From Polytrichum commune (lineage: Eukaryota > Streptophyta > Polytrichopsida > Polytrichales > Polytrichaceae), in the NCBI GenBank assembly GCA_950295325.1, contig OX485805.1, positions 49,006,758 to 49,066,757 of the forward strand: a stretch of 60,000 nt of DNA. The letters are read 5' to 3'. Shown here piece after piece: positions 1 to 11,562 of this stretch. Position numbers and translations under genes: made by a program. The number at the start of each line of letters is the position of its first letter. Positions within the stretch are counted from its first letter, which is position 1. The notes beneath the pieces are model-generated. The model searched no databases. It was not told where the DNA came from and saw only the letters and a list, made by a program, of their open reading frames with translations.

Positions 1-91
1 TCACATTCAATCTAAATGTGGGGAATATTCCATAGAATATAATAAGTCCCACATAACACTCTTATGGATCTTAATATGGTTATGTTCCTGT

Positions 92-717
92 CTCGGGGGG
101 TTCACTCCCTCTTATATTTTGCATACACGTGCGTTCGGGACCTATTTATTGGGGTGGGGGGGTTATTTACCTTGTAGAAAAGATTATAAGGTGATGGTAT
201 TTTACATGTAAAAATCCTGAAATATTATATGTGATGGTATTTTACATGTAAACATGTTTCACTATTTTAAAATCCCTTATTTTACATGTACATTTTTTAC
301 AAAATTTATCTACAATGAATATATTGGACCCTATTTTCTATTGCACGTTGTTCTACAATTTTCACCAGTGAACCAGAGCCCAACATTTTCCTTTTTAATT
401 GCACCCATACCCAGACCATGCCCATCAGCAGTGACCTATGCCCACCCATAGCATGACATGTGCACACCCATGCCCACCCATGCCCACACATAGCATGACA
501 TGTGCCCACCCATGCCCACACATGCCCACACATGCTATTCAAATTGTGCCCATGTATTCAAAAATTGTGTAATGTGTCTTGTATGATTGTGTAATTGTGC
601 CCCACCCATGCCCACCCATTATAATATCAAACCCATGCCCACCCATGCCCACCCAAAACCCATGGGCATGGGTGGGTATGGGCACCCAATGTAGGGCTCT
701 GCAGTGAACCCCCCGAG
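92..717. mobile_element. Non-autonomous TIR transposon with 8-bp TSD (CTCGGGGGG family, copy 1)
   Basis: The ends are perfect 15-bp inverted repeats: CTCGGGGGGTTCACT at 92-106 and its reverse complement at 703-717. They are flanked by 8-bp direct repeats differing at one base (gttcctgt 84-91, gttcttgt 718-725), which is what transposition with an 8-bp staggered cut leaves. An 8-bp duplication is typical of hAT elements, but the CTCGG terminus is not the usual hAT CAGGG/TAGGG end, so the superfamily is open. Inside are two direct copies of a gtgatggtattttacatgta segment (about 191 and 232) and a CCCACCCATG-type minisatellite. No convincing protein is encoded. Copies with related ends lie at 20072 and 31684. 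Confidence 0.82.
405..675. repeat. Minisatellite of degenerate TGCCCACCCA units
   Basis: Tandem, slightly varied 10-bp units (cccacccatg, cccacacatg), with a longer period containing tagcatgacatgtg repeated at about 449 and 491. The repeat then resumes at about 600-675, partly in reverse orientation (catgggcatgggtggg). It lies wholly inside the 92-717 transposon. Open frames here, rich in W, C, H and M, are low-complexity products of the repeat and not genes. Confidence 0.8.
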
Positions 718-1099
718 GTTCTTGTGTTAGGACTTTCAAATAAACACAACTTGGTCAAAGAGAGTAGTCCAACGTTTGATCATATTCTCTTGGAAGCATG
801 TAAATCGAGGTATGACAAGAACAATGAGGCTAGTGGGTCTAGGATGTCAATATCCAGAGTATTTCATTGATACACAAGAGAATTTGGCTAACACACCAAA
901 GACAAGATACATCACCAAACAATGGATGGGTGCTCCCAACCTTTTAAATAAACCCTTAAACACCCAAGGAGCCCACACTAGGGTTTTCAATTTATACTAC
1001 GTAACGGAGACATACAACCCAACTCCATACCGCTCACCCAAATCCTTAATAACCTCCCAAAAGATTTCACAAAAAGACAAAAACAAAATTTCATAGCAC

Positions 1100-1554
1100 A
1101 CACCCTAATGCTAAAACCCCAATACCAACACCTAGAAGAACATTTTCCCCCCTACTTGAACCAACACACCTCCACCCCCCAACACACAACCATGCCACAT
1201 CTTCGAAGACATTGTCTCATACTATCTAGATACCCCCCACACTACCAAATGTATGCCTTCATAATCGCTCTCAGCCCCATGTCCCACCAATGCAATGCTC
1301 AACTCTCCAGTCACCTCGACCCAAGATGTCTCACCATATTATGAAGACTCCAAAACATTGAACCAAACCAATACACGGGACCCCACCATCTATCACAAAT
1401 ATTCACCACACATACATTAGAAGTTCCTTCAACAATACTCCAAAACCTTGCCAAATGCACCCACCTGGTCGCAGGCTTTACACCCATCCAAATCTGCACA
1501 CACAACCAACCCCCACAACCACAACACACAAACACCTACAATACTAACACCCAC
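1100..1554 (+). pseudogene. LINE 5' region upstream of endonuclease (no recognised domain)
   Basis: C/A-rich sequence with the same composition as the LINE below it. Short frames (776-1096, 1108-1344) and their continuation run into the endonuclease start near 1555 with several stops. It is probably the eroded ORF1 or N-terminal linker of the element. No ORF1 RNA-binding or zinc-knuckle motif can be recognised. Confidence 0.4.
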
Positions 1555-2110
1555 ATCATCACATGGAATATGGGACACATTAGCTCGAGGCTCCCGAGCA
1601 TGATAGAGCTCACAAACACCTTGCCCAACAAACCCCACATTATCATACTATAAAAAAACTAAACTAATCAGGGACAAATCTACCACATACATAGATAACA
1701 AGTTCCCAACCTACAAAATACTATACAACAACACCAATAACTCAGGAAGAAACCGCCAACACGCCACAAATGAACCCAAGTCACCATCCTTACAAAACAT
1801 CACCCTACACACAACACCATTATACTAGTAGGGGACTTTAACAGAGATATCTTCCTATAGGGACATATCCACAATGGCACACCCCAAGCCCCCACTTGAG
1901 AAGATAAGGAATGGGCCCGATGCATGCAAACCCTAACCCTACACCCAATCCAGAATACTAAAACTTTCTTACAACAAGACGGACACAACTACTCATCCAC
2001 TAGCCTCATTGACAAATTCTACATCAACATGTCAGATCACACACACACATAACATGCACAACCTTGCTCCACCAAAATCAAAACTTAGATCACTACCCCG
2101 TCAGCCTAGA
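1555..2110 (+). pseudogene. LINE endonuclease/exonuclease/phosphatase domain remnant
   Basis: The endonuclease would nick the target DNA to prime reverse transcription. Conceptual translation across frameshifts shows the family landmarks in order: an N-terminal TWNMGHISSRLP segment (from about 1561), a PHIIIL strand ending near 1650, the ILVGDFNRDI motif at 1822-1851 with the catalytic D and N, a TSLIDKFYI segment near 1990-2030, and LDHYPV at 2085-2102, equivalent to the SDH catalytic histidine motif. Stops such as the TAA after 1650 and frame changes near 1850 and 2040 make it non-functional. Assignment to the EEP fold is secure from motif order; activity is excluded. Confidence 0.8.
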
Positions 2111-2989
2111 CCTCGGCCCGACGCACTAGTACGGAAAGTCGATAACCCCACAAGGCACACCCCAAAAACTACACACCCCATACCACTAGAAAAGATCCAA
2201 AAAATAATCATCCAATTCCGAGAAGCCACCAACCTTGCCACACAAGCACTCACCCAAAAATTACACACTCCATACCTCCACCATACATACTAGGAAGACG
2301 CCCAAGAAAAATTCCATGACATAATCAATACACACAAACTCCCACACACTATCATACAAAGCCCGCCAACAAGGAGGCTTCTTCCCCCGTAGACAATAGA
2401 AATTGTGGAAGCGCCACCTTCAAATCTACCATAGCATTAGAAAAGCAATCCGCACAACGTCCTCCATACCACATGCAAGTTGGCCAAACTATCCGGATAT
2501 CCAACAACTATACACACTAAAAAATACGACCATCCCCCCACCCCTGCTAATGATGCAATGATAGAAATAAATAAATAAATTGAAGAACTCGCCACCATAG
2601 GTCGCTTAACAAAAATAGAAGCCCATAAAATCACCACCAAACAAACCGCCATTAATTGTAAGAAAGCCATCACAAAACATAGGTTTCCATTAAACACCAA
2701 ACCTACAAATATATATTAAAATTTATTTAAACTATCCCTAAACATAGCCTTAGATTGCCTCAAGGACACAAACAACAACATCCTTACAAATCCAATAGAT
2801 ATAAACCAAGAAATCCTACAAACACAACAAAACTCCTTTAACAACCCCCCCCCCCCCCCCGTTTTATGACCTCACAGACCACCCCACAACATGCCAATGC
2901 ACAGTCTGAAATTATCCATGGCTTGACCAAGATGGATTCCTCATTGAACGACAAGGCCCCCATAACCCCAAAATATCGGAAAATTTCAC

Positions 2990-4080
2990 CCGCGAAGTGT
3001 TTGACAACAACCTTAAAACACTAGCCCTGGGGAAAACCCCAGGGCCCAGCAACATCCCAAACGAAATCCTCAAGGCCCTCCACTCTTTTTTTCATGATAT
3101 GTTATTTCTCTTCTTCTGGCAATGCTACCACCAGAATAACATACCCCAATGTTGGAAACAGAGTAAAACAATACTCCTCCACAAAAAGATGACCCACCAT
3201 TACTCACCAACTATAGACCCATCGCCCTGGCCAATATTATATATAAACTCTACACTAGCACTCTCACTGCCCTCCTCACCAATTATAGCAAAAAAACACA
3301 AAATAATACGTTTTAGTCAGGAAGGCTTTCGACCAAAAAGAAACACAACAAGAGACAAATATAAATGATAATAACAACACTTGAAGACGCCCGTTTAATT
3401 AACAACGATATATACCTTACTTATATAGACTTTGGAAATGCCTTTAGATCCATAGATCATGCAAGACTCTTGGCACTAATGGAAGGTCTCAGATACCCCT
3501 GAGACGCCATCAAGCTAATAGGCAACATCTATACAAACTCCACCACTTCCTTCCATGGGAACCACTTCGGGACAACCCCACCCATCCAAATTAACAGAGG
3601 CATCATCCAAGGCGACACCCTAAGGCCCTACCTCTTTATCATATTCCTACACCCACTCATCCGATGGCTAGAAAAAAACAACATAGGATATCACTTTAAG
3701 ACATCATCAGCTACCTATAACACCATAGCATACGCCGATGAGCTCGCCATCCTTACCAATAACATAACACACATCCAACCACAAATTTATAAACTCCAAA
3801 AATTCTCAGAATGGGCACACCTAGACCTTAACCTCTTTAAATGTGCAATTACAAGATGCCCAAACAAATCAAACCTGAAATTCACCATCTTCGAAGCATT
3901 CATACAAGCACAAGATATCCACTTCACAAATAAACCTTTCCTTACCTTGACATAAAACGAACTATACACATATCTTGGCATCCACTTAGTCCCCTCACTA
4001 AAATGAAACATCCAACGAAACACCAGCATGGAAAAAGCCAAAAAAGCAAAGCAAATTACTAATGACATCCCCAACCACAA
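2990..4080 (+). pseudogene. LINE reverse transcriptase remnant
   Basis: RT motifs run in order. The frame at 2997-3368 carries GKTPGPSNIPNEIL (block 1), ILLHKK and QEGFRPKRNTTR. From 3367 on there follow YIDFGNAFRSID (3422-3457, first catalytic Asp), GIIQGDTLRPYLF (from about 3598), and IAYADELAIL around 3725-3755. The YADD box reads YADE (3731-3742), so the second active-site aspartate is lost as well as the frame. Stops occur at 3498-3500, near 3954 and near 4004. The order and spacing match non-LTR RTs rather than LTR elements. The RT would have copied the element RNA at the nicked target. Confidence 0.85.
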
Positions 4081-4814
4081 TCAAACAAAACAACCACATC
4101 TTAAATACAATAATAAAACCAAGACTAGCCGGTGCATACTATAAAGTCCTATTCTCTAAACCATACATCAAGAAACTAGACAAAATTCTCACTAAACTCA
4201 CTAAAGAGATATGTAACCTACCCAATAGTACAACGAACATAACAACTCACCTCTCCAATGAAGATTTTGGCATCAATACCACCTCCATCCTCCCAGACTA
4301 CATAAAATGTATGGGTAAGCAACTACTAAATGCCCTCAATGACCTAGGCCAACTAGGCCAAATCTACCAAGGTCTAACCAAATACATCACAGCAAAATAT
4401 GGAAGGTCTCACCACCTCCCCCACCTAAAATACCAAGCATGTGCAAGATCACCCACAACCCGCACACTTTACCTACTTGATAGAGAATACGAAATCCATG
4501 TCCATGCTACCATCAAAAACTTCCCCATAAAACAATCAACAATAAAACTTGCATGGCTACAAACCACAAGATACACCCTCTTCACCCAAGACCAAAAACA
4601 AACCACTAGAAAATATCTCAACAAACTACACACATACAACATCACTGCCTTAACCCGTGACACTCACCAAACTTCATCCCTTAAAGAATTCAAACAAAAA
4701 TTCAAAGCGGCCCCTAAGTTAATCAAGGAAGCCCTAGCACAAGCCCAACTATTATTCTCACATAATCCACCCACAACATGTACCAACACACACCCCACCC
4801 ATAAACACCAATAA
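4062..4814 (+). pseudogene. LINE post-RT (thumb/linker) open frame
   Basis: A 250-codon frame directly downstream of the RT palm with the same biased composition (rich in T, N, K, Q, L). It contains INTTSILPDYIKCMGKQL and a lysine-rich C-terminus. In this kind of LINE the segment between RT and RNase H is the thumb/connection region. It overlaps the end of the RT block in another frame, marking a frameshift near 4060. It has no catalytic motif and ends at a stop, with related sequence continuing to about 5200. Confidence 0.65.
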
Positions 4815-5214
4815 CCAAGTGGACCCCACTAGTGGAAAATCAATACAAGCCATAATAAACACCAAAACTACAACATATAAAGACAAATGGGGAGCAAAAT
4901 CCATAAAACAACATTACCTTTGCCAATGGAACACCCCCTAACCAACACGACAAAATGGGTTGAAGCTTCACTACTCCTCCGTCATGACAATATTGCCCTT
5001 GCTCATACTCCACAAATTCCTACAAAATCAACATAAAACCCACACCCTCACCACATACAACTCATGCCTCATGCATAAACTTCCTACAATCTAAGGACAA
5101 AAGATTCATCCCCCCCCCCCCCCCTTCCCCCAATCATAGCCCCAAACCTCACACTCACCACTAAGGAATGCAACCTCAATAAAGATATTATTGCTACCAA
5201 ACCCACCATGGGCA

Positions 5215-6115
5215 CAAAGGGGACCTTAAAGTGACACCCAGAACTTGTGGCGCCGTTGGTGAGAGGGCCAAAGTGATCCTAGTGTGGGTGAGGGCCCCGT
5301 GTGTTGAGAATGCCTCCCACCCATGAAGACTAGGAGTCATGAGGGTAAGGCCATGAGTTACTGTATGAGTAGCTTATGACGGCCAAATTCTAGAATGCTA
5401 AAGAACACCTCAATTGGAGGTGGAGCTAGGAGATATGGCAATTTGAGTGGGGCGCTGTCCCAGGTCGACAACACCCTGGGACAGTAGTGACCTGGAAGTG
5501 GTGCCCGGGACTGCCTAGATTTGAACAGACATAACTTCCTTAATACTTTCCTGAATGGGGCAAATGAGGGGTCCATCGGCATTTACGCAAAGAGTAGATG
5601 AAGAAAGAGTGGTTGTTTGATACCATCAGACATCACATGTAGAAGTTATGGTGGTCTGAAGCTGGTAGGGGGTTCTAGTCCCAGCAGCTAAGGGAAAATG
5701 TCTACTTGGCCCTAACCCTTGTAAAGAGACAAAATGATACTTAATGGTGGGGCAGGGGCCTGCCCAAAGTCCTAGAGGCTTATGTGGGTGAGACGGCTTA
5801 GCCGACCGACCCCACCCGGAGCATACTTGGCAATTTGCTCCGGGTTGTTGTAGTGTTGTTTTGGCAACACAATGATCAACTCAAGAGTGGACTTCCATGG
5901 ATGGAAGTCCACATTAGTCATTGGCTACCTAGTAAGGGGAGAGTCCCGAATGCATGTGTAGGAGGGTTTGGTGACCAAGCCATGAGCTTGGAGGTCCGCG
6001 GTATTGGGAGCTAACCATGCATGTGCCTGGGATGTGCAAGTTAGCACTCGTGGCACTTGCTAGAGTTGGGAGGTGGTCAAACTAAGTTAAGGAAAACTAG
6101 CAAGGGTCGCAACAA
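5215..6115. mobile_element. G-rich insertion splitting the LINE, probable LTR-type fragment
   Basis: Composition switches abruptly from C/A-rich LINE to G-rich sequence near 5215 and back near 6115, so this is a later insertion. Candidate ends are TG at 5232 and CA at 6113-6114 (883 bp), flanked by poorly matching taaag and aatag. A tggcgccgttggtgag string at 5248 resembles the start of plant Gypsy primer-binding sites. The end sequence read on the minus strand starts TGTTGCGACCC, a common style for LTR starts. No coding domain is visible. Class and boundaries are inference. Confidence 0.45.
5887..5912. repeat. Perfect 12-bp inverted repeat (hairpin)
   Basis: gtggacttccat and atggaagtccac are exact reverse complements separated by two bases. 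The hairpin lies inside the G-rich insertion. It has no T-tract, and no regulatory role can be assigned. Confidence 0.8.
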
Positions 6116-6757
6116 ATAGAAACCTACAATATTACAAACTCATATTACTCCTCGCCCCTCACATGTCCAATAACAATCACTCAATACAACTCCCCACACA
6201 GCCAAGACATAATATTCGGATCGACGGGCCTCACACACTCATCAAAATGAACATGCAACGGCTTAGCCCATCCCCTAGACCTCAAAATTGCCATGACATC
6301 AATTCATTGGGCCCGCATGGCAACCTAGGGAAACCACAATACCACAACCATCATCATAATCAACCATAAAGAGAACCCCCTCCCCATCACTCATGCAAAA
6401 ATACACATGATTGCAATCATCCCACCTAACACCATACAATACAACCCCACATCGGAATGGCTAAAATATCTACACCAATTAGAAAACCAATACATCACCA
6501 TACTAAGCATACACAACCAAAACCCTTTAGGCAACCCATAATTAAGTACCCCACGCAATCACAACCAACATACTTGAGCTATAAAATACTAAAATAAGAA
6601 TTCACCCACACGAAGGCCCCTCCCCCCTAAGAAAAAAATAAAATATTCCAACACATGGCATATAGCCCCAAAGTACAACCACCCAGAAAGTAACCACCCA
6701 ATACGACCCCTCCCAACATAACTCTACAATACCCACCCTCTTAAATTCAAACCCCAA

Positions 6758-7195
6758 CAATGCATATACACGGATGGATCATTCATCCCCCCTGACAAAA
6801 ACTGCATAGGCAACACAGTTGGATCAGGCGTATACTGCCTCGCTAATAACCTTTGGATTGCGGAAAGACTCCCATGCCTACAAAAATCCTCCGAGCTAAA
6901 CTAAATGCCATCCTAATAGCAATCCAAGGTACACAACACCATACACAAGATACACACATCTTTACAGATAGCCTTAATAATATATACCTAATACATAGTC
7001 ACATACGACACCCGTCTTCCCAACATAACCACCCAAATAAACTACTCATTGCCACTGTAGTCAATCACATAACCTAGTCCACACACAAAATCACAATTCA
7101 AAAAGTCAGAGCACACTCGGGCCTAATAGGTAATGACATCGCGGACCAACTAGCCAACATTGGAGCCCTTTTAGACAAACCCGCCAACATCCCCA
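6758..7195 (+). pseudogene. LINE RNase H domain remnant
   Basis: RNase H removes element RNA from the RNA-DNA hybrid. Landmarks appear in order: YTDGSF (first catalytic Asp) near 6759-6776, GSGVYCL about 6824-6844, the ELNA/KLNAILIAI stretch near 6893-6925 (catalytic Glu region), IFTDSLNNIYLI near 6958-6993 (next Asp), and KVRAHSGLIGNDIADQLANIGA at about 7101-7166 (C-terminal His/Asp motif). At least one frameshift (near 6850-6895) and a TAG at 7075-7077 interrupt it. It is cut off by the LTR-like insertion starting at 7202, beyond which LINE sequence resumes at about 8757. Confidence 0.85.
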
Positions 7196-7201
7196 GGATA
7201 C

Positions 7202-8751
7202 TGTGAGCCCAAATTAGTGTGCCCACATGGGTGTTAGGATTAGAAGTCATCAAGACTTAGGATTTGAATTTAAGTTGGATTAACAAAAACATAAAAAGAG
7301 TGAAGTATTAAAATTTAAACGGTGTGAGCTAGTTTTGATGTAATAGAGTAGGGTGTAGAAGTTGAATTGTTGAAGGGGGTTAAAAGTTGGGATTGTGAGT
7401 TGCTTGGAGTAGGTGGGGTAAGCTCGAAGGAGCTTGAGGCTTAATAAATGGTTGGTTTAGACTTAGTTGCTGTTCGTTTAAGGGCTTGGGTTATCTCCAA
7501 CCCCGGACTGGAACCGGGATCTCCGGGTTCCGAGCAGGGTCCTCTGGATCCCTCAGCTATGTGCCATTTTCTCCTCTCTCGCTCTCGCCTTCGGATTTGT
7601 GCTGGAGCTGCGGATTCCAACAAGGGATGCAGCAACGATGATTGACACAAAATGCGAAGGGCAAATATAAGGGAGGGGGCTGTAGACCTAAGCTCGAAAT
7701 GGAAATGCTGGTGAGAATTCAGTGCGGATCAGGTGCCGCTAGGTGAGCTTGGAGGACTCTTGGGATTGGGATACAGAGGATTGGAGGGGGGGGGGGGGCG
7801 CGACCTTCATCCTGCTGCAAGAAAATTTGGGAGCCAGGCTACTGCGGCAGAGCAATTGTGATGTGTGTGCATTGGCGGAAGGGATCTCAGTGGCCAAACC
7901 TTGGTCGGAGTTGGCTGCCGCATTAACGGAGGGACAGGGCAAGAGTGGCTCTTGGCGACTCTCCTCTCTGCAATGTTGTCTACTTGAGGTCGCAGAGGGT
8001 AGATGGGTAGAATTGTGAATAGCAGTGCAAGCAATGCGAGGGGGGGGGGGGGGAAGAATGGATGTGGCTACCGGGACTAAGGGAGAGCACAACCAGGGCC
8101 GCTGGACTTGAGTGGGGGGAACTGTTGACTGAGGCACAGAGGGAAACCAACAGAGAGACGTCCCGACTGCTGGACCTCCAAATGGGGTATTGGGTTCAAG
8201 CCGCTGGAGGGGCGTCTATGCAGGGGGCAGGGGAGTAACGATCCAGGGTGCCTCCCACAACGGGCACAGCAGCCAGTAGGCGCTGAATAGTGATGGGTAA
8301 GGCTAATACAGTTTGGGCATTACATTGGATTTAAGTGCCTCATTTATCTTTTAGGTGTAGGGATAGAAGGGATTAGAGAGGGAGTTGAGATCCTTAACGG
8401 ACAATGTGGGTAATTAGTGGAATTAAAGTGTGAAGGGTGGGTGCTCGCCGACTGTTTAACTCGGTGTTGACCTCAACCCAACTTAGAAGTATTTATTGTG
8501 GTAGGGTTTAAGGTTTAAGTGTGGTGTGGAGGAGCTAGTGAATGATTGTGTTGGCCCGGACTACAAGAGAAGGGAGTATTTCTAAATATTGGCCATCTCT
8601 GGCTCTTTGAATAAAGGTTGTGTGTGTTGAGATTTACATTGGACACCTTGGATTCCGTGTACAAGCTATTAATTGCGGTCATTCAAGTATGTGCAAGCAC
8701 TAGGCCTTCACCTGGACTACGACGCATAAGGGTGGAGGTTTGGAGCTCACA
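7202..8751. mobile_element. Probable solo LTR (1550 bp) nested in the LINE
   Basis: The element starts TGTGAGC at 7202 and ends with the exact reverse complement GCTCACA at 8745-8751, extended imperfectly to about 12 bp. It is flanked by gatac (7197-7201) and tatac (8752-8756), a 5-bp duplication with one change. TG..CA ends and a 5-bp TSD are the hallmarks of an LTR. Inside are a TATAAGG box-like sequence near 7667 and an AATAAA polyadenylation-type signal near 8611, and no gag-pol coding. Removing it reconnects the LINE RNase H and C-terminal regions. A TIR DNA transposon is the alternative. Confidence 0.7.
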
Positions 8752-8756
8752 TATAC

Positions 8757-9730
8757 ATACGGCCCACACTACACCATACTGGCTCAATGGAGTTCCCACA
8801 CGGGTGCCATATGTAACCTACAAACATACATCAATAAGGAACACTGGAACCAAGAACTCAGTCTGGCCCAATCCAAATTCACATGCATAGACAAATGGAC
8901 ATCCAATGACCAAATTAACCACAGACTTTCCAACCAATTTTGGAAAAATTCCAGGATCATAGACGCCTAAATTACACAAACTCTAAAAGTCCGATATGCC
9001 CAACACATGGGTAACCATTGTAAAAATATCTTCTGGCCTAACTTATACCCAAACCCAAATTGTACACTATGCCCCAACAATACCATAGACACATGGCCAC
9101 ACCTACTCTCTACATGCTCAAACCCTCACATAAAGGGCCTATGTATAGCACGCCATAATAAAGCAATCCACCAAATTGCACATACGCTACAATCAAGTAA
9201 ATATACAAGATACTACACACTCATAAATGCATGCAACCAAAACTTTAGACCATAAGACAACACAATCCCCCAATTGCTACTCCAATGCACATGCCCTACT
9301 ACCACATGCACATGCCTAGCCAGACTTAGACATGACATACTATGCGTACTAGGTGCCCCCATAGACATCCAACCCCCCCTAACGCCAACCTCAACAAACG
9401 TCATATAATTCATTGAATTCACACACCACCACGACAAATTCCAAAATACAATTGCTAAATATAACCCACTCATACAAGCATTCCGAACAGCTGGATGGCA
9501 AGTCTACCCTCTCATCACCATCACAGTAGGTGTTAGAGGACTTATTCACGAACAATCAATTAAAGAATTAGAAAAACTCAAGATACCCAAAAATGAGATC
9601 AAGAGACTCATGAAAAACTTACACCAAATAGCCCTCAAACACCTCACATACCTAAACAAAAGGAAGCTATACAACAAACAAACCCCCATAGATCCCCCCC
9701 TAGATGCTAGGCATCGTGTTCCCTCTTGAA
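8757..9730 (+). pseudogene. LINE C-terminal region with CX2CX9HX4C finger
   Basis: LINE sequence after the nested LTR-like insertion. Translation gives YGPHYTILAQW, then INHRLSNQFWKNSR, a finger CTLCPNNTIDTWPHLLSTC (about 9061-9117: Cys-x2-Cys, nine residues, His, x4, Cys), and directly after it IKGLCIARHNKAIHQIA. This finger followed by an RHNKA motif is a recurring C-terminus of certain LINE polyproteins and probably binds nucleic acid. Stops at 8968, 9253 and 9406 break it. The frame continues through a lysine-rich helix-forming stretch (about 9540-9700) to a stop near 9727. Confidence 0.75.
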
Positions 9731-9790
9731 AACTAAAGGAGCCCACCTTCCGTGAGGGAGGAAGTACCCTTACGGTGACACTTGGTCAAA

Positions 9791-11560
9791 CATGAATGGG
9801 CTCCCATTCACGTCAATGTACAAACAAACCTTGACGGTACTTTTATTTAATTTATGGGTAGCACTCCACATTGTGGCGGATGATGGGTGTTGTTTGACTT
9901 TTGCAAGGGTGATTAACTCAAATATCATCCATATGGCAGCTAAATCACTATGTATTACTCACCCACCGAGTTAAGGCGACAATACCATTGATTGAGAGCC
10001 AAAAATGGGTTTCCGATTAAGGAAGTTGAATTAGCCTCATCTACCATATGTGTGTTGGTTCTAGACACTCTTGTGTTGGTTCTAGGCATTGAAGGTGAGG
10101 GTCCTCATCATATGCAACACTCGTCATACATGAGGCCTAGATATCGGTTTAAGGAAACTAGTGGATTTGACTCTGAATATGCATCAATATGCAATTGAAG
10201 CTAATTTGTGTACCTATATTTAGCCCAAAGGCTTATATATATATATATATATCAACCACATAGCCCTATGTATGTGCAATAGCTTCTACTGTTGGTTTAA
10301 GCACTCCCTACCCTAATCTTACGAGGAGCTGACTGGGGTGGAAGGCCGCGTGTGCGCCCGCTTGTTCGCCGGACGGCGAGGTGGGCGCCCCCCTTGGCCG
10401 CCAGCCGCACACCTGCACCCTAAATCGACGACAAAAGTTCAACGTGGCGACTAAAGATCAGACAAAGCTGCTGCTAAAGTTGTACCTTTGTTACTGAACT
10501 TTGCGAGCGCCGATCTTGGCAGTAGCAGTTGCAGATCGTCGTGGTGTCTGCAAAGAGATACCGATTAGTGACGGCTACTACATGCCAAATTAATGGCTTG
10601 TACATGAACTGCGCTCAACCCTTGCACGAATTAATCTACAGAAGCCAATGCGGTACTTGCATTCGTGAGAATCGAAGCTTGACCTGTAAAGCTGGTGGAC
10701 TGTGCTTGCAGTGGTCATACATTGGACAAGTGTTTGGAAAGATGCAGGGTGGCGGCGGCCGGCGCATTCCATTTCACCACTCACTCAAAGGGCCCAGCCG
10801 CACATTCAAGCTCAAGCCTGTTGCAAGTTTTGCGAGTCAAGTAAAAGAATTTACAGCCTTCCATGTGCCTCAATTGTGTGATGTGGTCCCTCCTTTTCCT
10901 GGATTGATTTTCAACTTGAAACTTGTAGTCGTCAGACTTGGAAATTGATCTACAAGTAAATTCAACCCCCGAAAAATGGGGTATTAATTTTTTACGAAGG
11001 TTCATCGTCTTAGGGCTCACATGTAACCTTTTAGCTCAAGCTGAAGTTAGTTATGTATCCAATTTAATCATACTGACGACTACCTTCAGTATGGTTTAAT
11101 TGGAAACACTAACTATTTCAGAAATTTTTGTAAAGAATGTGTTCAAATGACAAAGAGCTCTGCATCGTTGCAAATGAAACCAATGGAGCCAACGATAGTC
11201 CCGCTGAGCGAATCTTATGGTACATCTTCATTGGACCCTTCAGCTCGTAGTGCGAATATGATCCAAAAAGGAGGCTGGGTTGTAAGTAGAGAATGTGGAA
11301 TGTGGAACATAAAGAATGCAGAGAATGAGAGCTCAGAGGTGTTCCCCATAACCTTCTGCCAACTTATTGGATGAGTGATCAGTTAGGGGGTATGATCAGT
11401 CTGCTCAGGGATGAAACGCAGAACTTCTGGACGAAAACAAATGCTATAGAAACCACCGGAGAGTTGTTGGAAGTGCCCTCTACTTGGATAAGCGACTAGT
11501 TATGCTAAACTCATCATGTCGTAGAAAATTTAATTTGTATGATTAATAAGTATTATTATT
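9791..11560. other. Spacer with GC-rich island; no assignable gene
   Basis: Composition returns to balanced after the LINE. A (TA)n microsatellite lies at 10234-10252. A GC-rich patch at about 10325-10400 (gccgcgtgtgcgcccgc and similar) stands out from the AT-rich surroundings and could be a CpG-rich promoter or an older insertion. Open frames at 10529-10948 (+), 10781-11020 (-) and 11147-11374 (+) overlap or lack recognisable motifs. They are not called as genes. Confidence 0.5.
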
Positions 11561-11562
11561 TA

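Larger units (their letters stand above)
760..9779 (+). mobile_element. Degenerate LINE (non-LTR retrotransposon) with endonuclease, RT, RNase H and CCHC finger
   Basis: One C/A-rich sequence on the plus strand gives, in order, an APE-type endonuclease (about 1555-2110), a reverse transcriptase (about 2990-4080), a thumb and downstream region (4062-5200), an RNase H domain (about 6758-7195) and a C-terminal zinc finger (about 9060-9120). Stops and frameshifts break every domain, so it is a pseudogene. Possible target-site duplications are the 11-bp acttggtcaaa at 749-759 and 9780-9790, just outside the coding remains; the exact ends and the missing poly(A) tail are uncertain. Two later insertions (about 5215-6115 and 7202-8751) split it. 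The net length without them is about 6.6 kb. Plant LINEs carrying a C-terminal RNase H are known. Confidence 0.85.

Noticed and set aside
306-739. Minus-strand frames rich in W, C, H, M and G
   Set aside because: They are translations of the CCCACCCATG minisatellite inside a transposon; no domain and strong periodicity.
5640-5700. ggttctagtccc resembling a tRNA B box, with a tggcgccgttgg A-box-like string upstream
   Set aside because: The two strings are over 400 bp apart and do not fold into a tRNA or fit a SINE promoter spacing.
7441-8137. Overlapping frames on both strands in the GC-richer part of the LTR-like insert
   Set aside because: Frames on both strands cover the same bases, none has a known motif, and the region has LTR features.
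10529-10948. 139-codon frame on the plus strand
   Set aside because: Opens at a non-ATG codon, has no recognised motif, and overlaps a minus-strand frame of similar length.
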